Assembly: GCA_025642065.1 (NCBI GenBank)
Contig: JAODUP010000414.1
Span: 128,501 to 192,500, forward strand
Length of the DNA: 64,000 nucleotides
From: Paralvinella palmiformis
Taxonomy: Eukaryota; Annelida; Polychaeta; Terebellida; Alvinellidae
Direction of reading: 5' to 3'
This document shows positions 56,116 through 64,000 of the stretch, piece after piece. A program made the position numbers and the translations under genes. How positions within the stretch are numbered: the stretch's first letter is position 1; each line of letters starts with the position of its first letter. Below the pieces are notes generated by a model. That model did not search any database, had not been told where the DNA came from, and worked only from the letters and a program-made list of their open reading frames with translations.

Positions 56116-56519
56116 TACAATGCAGATTTATTAAGCTAAAATATAGATTTACTTACTTACAATGTAAATTTATTGATACTTACTTTTTAAGGTACACTCT
56201 GACTTGGAGTGTTGATATTTGATTATACGTAATATTTTGTATTTTTACTTCATATGATATCTACTTTTATCATACGTCACGTGATATATTCTAATAACAA
56301 CAGAAGGCCTTTGACACAGTTTGTATAGATTTGATGCATATTGAATAATGGGCCTGTGTGTGTCTAGGTGTGTACACACACATACACACACACACGCACG
56401 AGGGTGGGCGCGCGCACACTCACATACACACACACACACAGACACACACAGACATAAAGATGGATAACAATAATTTTAAATATTACATTTATTATCGGTG
56501 TCATATTCACTTTTACATC
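56116..56519. other. AT-rich DNA and CA tract
   Basis: TCACGTGA 56277-56284 and imperfect (CA)n at 56375-56452. Nothing else seen. Confidence 0.6.
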
Positions 56520-56605
56520 GGCATCTTCATAGCCGATTCGAAGAGCGCTGGCCAGCCGCGTGTTTCTGGGTTCAATGCCAACAACTATCCGTAAATATTC
56601 ATCGT
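56520..56605 (+). mobile_element. tRNA-like fragment
   Basis: TAGCCGATTCGAAGAGCGC and CTGGGTTCAATGCC form weak A- and B-like regions, followed by TATCCGTAAATATTC, which is reminiscent of family 2. Low-confidence remnant. Confidence 0.35.
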
Positions 56606-57273
56606 TCAGTCTTCATTTCCATCCCATGTTGATCGGCCAAAACGTCGGTTAGAGACGTATGCAAGTCATCCCCGCAGCCGACGTCATTAACATCGCATCG
56701 CTTTGCCCAGTTAGCAGCCTCAAGGATCGTTTCGTACGCACCGGGCAGTTGAGATTGTGTCAAACTACATTGGCGCAACAAGCCATTACGGACGTCAAAT
56801 TGGCCGAGAAACGCGTCCACAAACAGATTGTTAGCGCGGAAAAACCGTCGTCAACTCCAACCGCTGATCTTCTCCGCCTTCCGTTGACCTTTCTAGGGAA
56901 GACCTCATGCAATTTTGATGAAAATTGGCGATTTCTCGATTAGCGAGCCAGCGTATCGCCGCCCACTAAAACGATGACGGCCACTTGGTTAACAGCTGTC
57001 ATTGCTGTCGGCGACCACTTAAACGGTCGCAAATCAGCCGTCACCCACCTGTCGCAGCTGCTACGCCGCATGCAAGGCGACACGCCGCGTTGTCATATCG
57101 TACACGCCAGGTGGCGATAAACGACTTCCGCTCTTCTGTAGCTCGTTAGCGGACGCCGTCGTAAACGTCGGCTACCGGAAGCCATATGTCAGATTTGATT
57201 TTTCTATCTTATTCCATGACGTCATAGACAGGCGTCGGGTTTATTTAACAGAAAATATCGGCGACCTACGACT

Positions 57274-57311
<38 letters not shown>

Positions 57312-57734
57312 GAAAAAAAGTGTCTCTACAGTACAAATGCAATAACGATGCTCTAAGGATTTGGTCTCCTTTCTGTACGCTAAGAATTTCTTTCGTCTTG
57401 CACTTGTCCTCGTTTAGGAATATCTAATAATGAATGGATAGATGGATAGATTGACGAATCAATCAATCAATCATTCATTCGTTTAATCAATCAATTAATA
57501 AATCACCCACTCGATCAATCAACCAATATATCAATGAATCAATTACTCATTAACGTTATTCCGAAGTGTTAATCCATTTTTAATTTTTTAATTAGACCAC
57601 CACTGAAGAATATTGTAGTGGGGACGTTTAGGGGGGGGGGGTGTGCAGTCAAGTGCCTAACAATTAACGACAAATCGTGAATTATAATATGACGTCACCA
57701 GCAATACTGATCACGTCAGACAGGATACTTTCCC
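56606..57734. other. CpG-rich low-copy island
   Basis: GTTAACAGCTGT 56988-56999; CRE 57217-57224; (ATT)n 57280-57310; AATC-rich stretch 57455-57545; G-run 57630-57640; CRE 57690-57697. Overlapping frames at 56599-56820 and 56659-56943 lack domains. Confidence 0.5.
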
Positions 57735-57845
57735 GCAGCCGACGAATCGTAGCTCGATAGAGAGACGGCGGACGGCAGATTAGAACTCGGAACCCGGCCC
57801 GTTTCTGGTCCAGCGCACTACGACCGCACCACGACGACGCCATTT
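57735..57845 (-). mobile_element. tRNA-like fragment
   Basis: On the minus strand ATGGCGTCGTCGTGGTGCGG and GGTCGTAGTGCGCTGGACC are followed by GGGTTCCGAGTTCTAATC. The GTGCGCTGGACC block matches the SINE-1a head; the B region is degraded. No SINE body is visible. Confidence 0.5.
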
Positions 57846-59080
57846 GCCCTTCCAATGGAAGCCGTTCGTGTATCTGATAGCGAACGGAGATAATCAGCGT
57901 CCGTCTGCGTCACCGAACAGACAACAGCATCGTCAACGACAACAACAGCAACAGAATTACCACCAACAACAACAACAATAACGACCATCTCCGGATACGA
58001 TCTACTAACGGCGACTGAACGGAACCTGTTAGAATCGTCCTCTCTCTAAATACGACATTATTCAGCCTCTCGCTATCTACGATCTTCATTCACTGACAAT
58101 CGTTAGTTCGACGTCCGATTGACGTCCAATTGTCCCCTCCCGTCATCGGCTTCCATCCGAGGGTCGACTTTCCCTTTCGTCCGGGGGGGGGAGGGGGGGG
58201 GGTGAGCACGCCCCTTAGCGGCCGGCCAGTCCCCGTCATCAGCGACGTATAAGTCGGCGACGGACGTTTCTCTCTCTCTCTCTCTCTCTCGGCCCGACGA
58301 TCGATAATCCATTGACGGTGGCGACACCTGATTGAATTATCGCCCCACAATCACCTGTCCGTACTCGACAAAAACTGTTTACATTCAACTCGTGTTCCGT
58401 TTCGGCCTAACGCTAATTCGTCCACTTCTCGGTGCGGCCAGTTTTTGTGCCGAGGCCCGTTTCGTACGAGACGACGTCTGGCGGTGGGAAATGGGGCGTC
58501 CGGAGGGAGGGGGAGGGGGGATGGGGAGAGTTTGTTGACCGATGACAAATAGGAATCCGCTATCACGTGATATTCCCGCCGTCGTAGGCGACCTTGACCC
58601 GATGTCCGGAACCTGTTTGACTGCGACGACCCGATGTGGCCATCTTGTTTGAGCAGCGCCACCTCGTGTCGGTATAATGGATACGTCTTTGACTTTGTTT
58701 ACTTTGGCGCACTCGTGACCTGTTTCTGGATAAAATGCTGGATCATCGCCACCAGTAACGATGTAATAATCCGCGCTTTTGACACAATTTCAGTCCAAGA
58801 AGGGTGCTCCCAAATCCAGAATCCAAATCACCGAGTTTTGTCGAGCCAGCGCATTATCCAAATACCTGAAGAAAAACATGCCAAAAGTGTCCAGATATAT
58901 GAATACAAATGTAAATATTTTGTCCGGATATCTGAATGGACAGACCTGATATCTGAAGAAGGCTGTGGGATGTGTAATCCGCCAACAAAAGATTTCGGTC
59001 AGATCGTCTCATTTCTCCATGAAGTAGGCCGCCGGTCATATATCTCAGCTGTGACCAGAGCCGAGACTACAAAAATATTC
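57846..59080. other. CpG-rich low-copy DNA
   Basis: CAA-type tract 57930-57985; G-runs 58183-58202; (CT)n 58270-58290; TCACGTGA 58563-58570; ATCCAGA/ATATCTGAA motifs clustered at 58800-58965. The plus frame that starts at 58634 runs into the ACTC array and is not a gene. Confidence 0.5.
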
Positions 59081-59270
59081 ACTCACTCACTCACTCACTC
59101 ACTCACTCACTCACTCACTCACTCACTCACTCACTCACTCACTCACTCACTCACTCACTCACTCACTCACCACTCACTCACTCACTCACTCACTCACTCA
59201 CTCACTCACTCACTCACTCACTCACTCACTCACTCACTCACTCACTCACTCACTCACTCACTCACTCACT
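59081..59270. repeat. 190-bp (ACTC)n array
   Basis: Pure ACTC units with a single phase slip near 59170. It is the longest tetranucleotide array in the window and the complement-strand equivalent of the (GTGA)n array at 27923. Confidence 0.98.
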
Positions 59271-59367
59271 AATTTCTAATACAGTGTATGTAATCACGGG
59301 GTGGGCCAATTATGGTCTCGTAAAAAACGTTCATCAGTTAAGTCAACTGGCAATTAATGTGTGTGTC

Positions 59368-59414
<47 letters not shown>

Positions 59415-60089
59415 CATTTTCTATGTCTCTGTGTTTCCCTATCTTTTTACTCTCTCAGACTCCCCCTCCCCTCTCTCTCTCTCTCTGTGTGGGTGTGTCC
59501 CCGTCCCCTCTTTCTCAGAATCGTGCCTCACTGAAAGGATCCCTAGACCGACCTCAGACGCGGGAAGATATATGTCTACCGAGGTATATATTGTTGTCAT
59601 TTGTCCCATAGACCAATCAGAAAGGTGCTATACCGAATATATATATATATATACACACAGACACAAAACAAACATATTTTCGTTTCTAATTCCATCATTG
59701 GCAAATCTAAATTCAGGGCCTCCACACTGAGGAATTTGCATTTTGGGTAAGGTCAGGGGTCGTCCATGATGACGTTTGTTATAACGCGCTGCGCCATCGG
59801 GATCTGATTCATGGATACAAAAGGGATTAGTATTTGACTAAAATCCGTCATTGTTCTGTAGCGGGGCTCAACCAAAGAACACGTGATAGGCCTGTAACAT
59901 TTCATTGGAATCGAACGGGGAAGCTTATATTTTGTTCTTTGCCAAATTATTTCTGAGTAACTGAGAAAACGGATGCGAGTGAATGAGTGAGTGAGCAAGT
60001 GGATTGATGAAATGTCTTCCGAGGAAAATATAAGGCGCCATTTTGATGACGGCGCATTTTTTCCATGAATCTTAAGAATGTAAAGTAAG
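59271..60089. other. GT, CT and TA tracts in low-copy DNA
   Basis: (GT)n 59359-59414, CT tract 59470-59486, (TA)n/(CA)n 59638-59664. GCGCCATTTTGATG near 60034. No exon was recognised. Confidence 0.6.
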
Positions 60090-60189
60090 AATGTTTACAA
60101 TGTTGGGAGAATGTTTACAATGTTGGGAGAATGTTTACAATGTTGGGAGAATGTTTACAATGTTGGGAGAATGTTTACAATGCTCGGAG
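60090..60189. repeat. 20-bp repeat, five units
   Basis: AATGTTTACAATGTTGGGAG occurs four times exactly (60090, 60110, 60130, 60150) and once with two changes (60170). Confidence 0.97.
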
Positions 60190-61361
60190 AATTTTTAGGC
60201 AGAAACAGCTAGGTTCCAGATTCGAATCTGTACTCTCTGGATCCGGGTATAAATCCGATTCATATTTGTATTCATGGATGTTTCTCCAAAGCGTCACCGA
60301 TGCTAAACCACTCACCCACTCACTCACTAACTCACTCACTCACTTACACACCAAGTCACCTCACCCCTCCATCCAATATTGTGTTTGTTAAAAACACACA
60401 GTTTGATGAATCACCCAGACGTAATAACAATAGACAGGTTACTAGATTTGTGGAAGAATCTTTTTTTTCTGGATGTTTACGACTAGGTTTTCTGAGCCAG
60501 TGCCATCCTGTGTGTGTGTGAGTGTGTGTTGTGTGTGTGGTATTTTAGAACAAATGCACATACATGCAAATTTATACATAAACATATACATTGACAAAAG
60601 TCTGTGCGCTCGTAGACACGGAGACACAGACACACACACGCACACACACAAACACACACGCACACACACAAACACACACACACACACACAAACAAGACAC
60701 ATCCACAAGACATCCTGAAGCCTGAAAGTTGACGATTCACTCAGGTTTCATTCACCTGCCAACGTATACCAGCCTTCCAATGATCTGATTTGCCATTCTA
60801 CTCGATCGAGGCGTCCATCTCGCGTTCGTCTATGTGCCATTGCTTCATTCCACCCTCCTAAAACACACAAACGCACCCTTCGGCTGTGAGAGCCATTTCT
60901 CGGTGATTTCTAAACGAAGCCATAATCTAATTTTATGGACGTCAATAACGTCGAATACGGCGACGGCCTGAAAATAAATAAAACTTCCACTGATAAATAA
61001 ACAGTAATTTTATTACAATTGCCCGAGGATTGTTTCTATTACCGGCCTTGTTTTGTATTATATATTAATTGGTAATTACCAATTACACCTTCGCTGATTG
61101 GAATAATTGGTTGTTGTCCGTCTGAGCCAGATTGGCAGGTAAATAGCTCACCTGTTATTGGCTGATAGTTGTTAGTTATGCACTTCATATTATATTATAA
61201 TGAAGATGATGATGATATTAAATAATAATAATAATAATAATAATAGTAATAATAATAATAATAATGAGTTTGAACTTAATGCTATGTTTTTACAAGAAAA
61301 CTATATTTGTTTAAACTTCAAATTTGAGGCTTCTACTCTAAGAACTTTAACAGTAGTCCCC

Positions 61362-61400
<39 letters not shown>

Positions 61401-61457
61401 TACCAAAATGTCACACATACATACATCCATGGTTGTATATACAAGAAATTCGTCGAT
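60190..61457. other. Low-copy DNA with CACT, CA, AAT and TA tracts
   Basis: CACT tract 60308-60345; (GT)n 60510-60540; CA/CG tract 60628-60696; (AAT)n 61218-61264; (TA)n 61363-61398. Nothing else seen. Confidence 0.65.
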
Positions 61458-61535
61458 CCGTAAATTAGTGGAAGGCATTCGAACCCAGGATATATACGAC
61501 GTTTCTCGGTTGCCCACTCTACCCACTCGTCCGTA
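61458..61535 (-). mobile_element. tRNA-like fragment
   Basis: On the minus strand CGGACGAGTGGGTAGAGTGG and GGGTTCGAATGCC are A- and B-like regions. No body is recognised. Confidence 0.5.
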
Positions 61536-62400
61536 TTATTGCCCCGCGGCCAACGGCGGCCACTTCGCCATTAAATCCTTCCCCCATAATGCGATATGAC
61601 GTCTGACGCCAGCCCAACCGCCCAGAAGGCATACCTCCCCCCGCCAGTCCCCGCATCCGGGCCTCTAGGCGGCGAGGTCATGACCTCTCTAGCAATCGGC
61701 CGACTCCAGTTCCAGAGAGAGAGAGAGAGAGAGAGTCGCCGTGAAGCTCCTCAGCTCCTCACCTCAAGGTGCTGATCGCCACCATCGCCTCGGTGAAAGT
61801 GTCCTCACCCCACCGACTCATCGGATGAGGAGAATGAGGTATCCGTGACGTCACCCGAGGCAGGTCGGCGTCGGCGTTATTGAGATGACGCCGTAATCGA
61901 TGGCATAGCACAATCCGAAATTTATGTGATTTAAACTTTTATCCTGTGTTCAGGATCACGCGTTGTAATTCTGAAGATTTCAGACTTCGGGCGAATTTAA
62001 GAACGTTTACCATTTCTGAAGCCATTTCCACAACTGCCCGTTGAAAATATGGGCAATGCAGTGTCGGTTCTACTCTAAGGAATTTAGCGTTTAGCGCTTT
62101 TCCTGCTCCCGTAACAGGATTTTACATTCCCTAAACACATCAAGCCGCTCCAGGAGTATCCGGGTTCTACTTAGTCAATCAAAAGCGTGTAATACGTTAT
62201 ACATATTAATTATTATACAGATTGTTGTCGGATTCGACCCGAGGTACTGTGGCGTTTCGGTTGATAACAAATAGTACCACCGAATGGTCACGCTAGGCAT
62301 ACTTCTCCCCACACGCGATCCAGGACGTGGCTGATCCAGAGACTGGCTTTAGCGATCCTCGGTTGGTATCTAAATCCACGACATGGCTACTCATCCGTAG
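61536..62400. other. CpG-rich low-copy DNA
   Basis: (GA)n 61714-61735, CRE 61846-61853. Positions 61580-62320 are otherwise free of repeats and show no exon. Confidence 0.5.
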
Positions 62401-62526
62401 AGATGATGATGATTACGAAAATAATAATAATAATAATAATAATAACAATAATGTACGGCTATTACTACAGCTACTATTATGGCTACTACAACAACGATTG
62501 ATGTTGTTGTTGTTACTTTTGTTGTT

Positions 62527-62576
<50 letters not shown>

Positions 62577-62593
62577 CATTATTTGCATTATTC

Positions 62594-62624
<31 letters not shown>

Positions 62625-62687
62625 GAGGAAGAAAAAAATAACAACAACATATAGAAATAACAACAATAACAACAGTTCCCTTTATAA

Positions 62688-62720
<33 letters not shown>
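62401..62720. repeat. AAT, ATT, AAT foldback field and GA tract
   Basis: (AAT)n 62418-62450, (ATT)n 62530-62581, (AAT)n 62598-62622 and (GA)n 62690-62717. The ATT run could pair with either AAT run. The Asn, Ile and Leu frames here are translations of these. Confidence 0.94.
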
Positions 62721-62722
<2 letters not shown>

Positions 62723-63298
62723 TACCGTTCTCGCTACAGACAACCGACAACAGATTGAGTCCATAATGACCTCTCTACGACTTTAAGTATCCGAACAAAA
62801 AGCTCATTTAAATTAAAGTTATTTTACTGTACCGAGATCCACCTCAGACTAGAGACACATCCACTCAAAGTGGCGCCCCGAAACGTGGAACAGATGTCTA
62901 GAAACGTTATACAGTGACGCCATCCCGAGTCCGCCAACTCGCTGAACCGACCAACTTGCTATGATGCCCACAGTTGTGGGTCTTCTTCCTAAATGGTCAC
63001 TTCGTGGTATTTGTGTGTCGAGGTGTAGTTAAATATCACGCACGCACACACTCACTCACTAACTAACCAACCAAGCCACACACTTATCAACATGTCACTC
63101 ACTCACTGGTATTATAAATAAATCAACAATTGTATGATAACAGATATATTGATATTTCAGGCTATTTGTATTAAATATGAAAGAGTATTTATTTGTCATA
63201 TTTTGGACGCAAGTTGAGTTATTTTACCAGAAAGTCTAAAGACGTTCATTGTCATGTGTTTTAAGTTCATGATTTCTACCATTTTACAGGGATGTATG

Positions 63299-63345
<47 letters not shown>

Positions 63346-63645
63346 TTTACAGGAATTTATGGTATTCAATCCGAATTTTATTTTTTGCCACCTTATTTAG
63401 CACTTCCGGTACGACGAATCATGTTTATTTTTACAGGCACATTACGATCAAGGGAATTCTATGACATATGACGTCACCCTCAGCTGTTATGTGCCGTGCG
63501 CACAATTTCTTATCGTGGGTGGCAAGGAAGCCTTACATGCTACTCGTGCGTCACAAGGAAAATGTCTAAACGTTTTTAAAATAAAGTGCTCCAGAGGCAA
63601 TAACACAAATAGTAAACACCATAATGGGTATTATTGGCGACAACC
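62721..63645. other. AT-rich DNA with TA tract
   Basis: CACT/ACTA stretch 63043-63070, (TA)n 63302-63343, CRE 63469-63476. No exon; the 70-aa plus frame at 63461-63673 has no domain. Confidence 0.6.
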
Positions 63646-63649
63646 GATC

Positions 63650-63683
63650 ATTTGCATGCACGAAGATTCATGAATATGCAAAT
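63650..63683. promoter_or_regulatory. Inverted pair of POU octamers
   Basis: ATTTGCAT at 63650-63657 and ATGCAAAT at 63676-63683 are perfect octamers in opposite orientation, with 18 bp between them. Binding by POU-domain factors is inferred. Confidence 0.4.
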
Positions 63684-64000
63684 CGATTTGGAGTATTGGC
63701 GTTTATCAAACATTAATTGGGATCCGGAGAACAGACACATCTAGTCATCCGGATTGTTTTTTTTTGCGTTTGATCCGGGAGAGTGGGGAATCTTGCGAAT
63801 TTAGGAGTTGCTGGCGCCTCAAATAGCGCAGTGCGTAGGGAGTGTATACCTGTTTTTGTAGGTTTCCGGTGTGACCGCTGCTAAGGAAAGCACTCACTGA
63901 AACGTTCTGGCTAATTAAACGTATATGTTATATGTATATTAATCACTTGCAAACTTAAGCGTATTTGGTTAAATGAGACATTTCAGCATGATGTTTATTA
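63684..64000. other. Low-copy end of window
   Basis: GGATCCGGAG, CATCCGGATT and TGATCCGGGA motifs occur at 63720-63780, and a weak tRNA-A-box-like AATAGCGCAGTGCG near 63824 without a matching B box. Nothing else seen. Confidence 0.45.

Noticed and set aside
58634..59272. 212-aa plus-strand open frame, the longest in the window
   Set aside because: Its C-terminal third is (ACTC)n translated as Thr-His-Ser-Leu repeats, and the N-terminal part has no domain or codon signal.
1818..61100. Frequent CCAATCA/TGATTGG (NF-Y-like) words
   Set aside because: Roughly 15 to 20 occurrences for a 7-mer on two strands is only about twice random expectation, too weak to claim.
63815..63900. Possible tRNA-like head (AATAGCGCAGTGCG)
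   Set aside because: No B box follows at the required distance.

Overview
The window looks like non-coding DNA from an animal genome. It is dense in microsatellites, carries several minisatellite arrays, and has dispersed tRNA-derived SINE copies. The mix of (GT)n, (AT)n, (GTGA)n, (GACA)n and (ATC)n arrays with short tRNA-headed SINEs fits a marine lophotrochozoan such as a mollusc. That placement is an inference from repeat style, since no conserved gene is present to anchor it. I found no protein-coding exon, rRNA or intact tRNA gene that I could defend. Every long open frame I examined is an artefact of low-complexity sequence, a frame through a tandem array, or a frame without recognisable domains.

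Three components alternate. (1) Simple and tandem repeats: nearly every kilobase has a microsatellite, and there are minisatellites with units of 14 bp (3.3 kb), 26 bp (6.5 kb), 18 bp (13.2 kb), about 22 bp (19.9 kb and 28.8 kb), 17 bp (21.8 kb and 23.1 kb), 33/32/22 bp (40-42 kb), 31 bp (45.6 kb) and 20 bp (60.1 kb). (2) Dispersed elements: at least ten copies or fragments of a roughly 185-bp tRNA-derived SINE with an (ATC)n tail; a looser set of other tRNA-headed fragments; two inverted copies of an unrelated roughly 165-bp element that ends in a TA tract; and one perfect 22-bp-armed foldback. (3) Low-copy islands of higher CpG content (about 1.2-1.7, 7.0-8.2, 10.2-10.8, 11.1-11.7, 18.5-19.2, 23.7-25.2, 31.7-34.6, 38.0-39.9, 43.5-44.8, 50.7-51.2, 56.6-58.7 and 61.5-62.3 kb) that contain many perfect transcription-factor-like palindromes.

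The most unusual feature is this third component. By hand count TGACGTCA (CRE) occurs 16 times and TCACGTGA (bHLH-Zip E-box) 15 times, where about one each is expected. RFX X-box-like palindromes, a 12-mer (GTTAACAGCTGT) seen three times, a 10-mer (ATAAAATGGC) seen five times including one 20-nt identity 39 kb apart, a 12-bp-phased triple CACGTG and an inverted pair of POU octamers also occur. This could be a regulatory landscape of a distant gene, or a genome-wide sequence habit of this species; the window alone cannot decide. No multi-gene system is visible.
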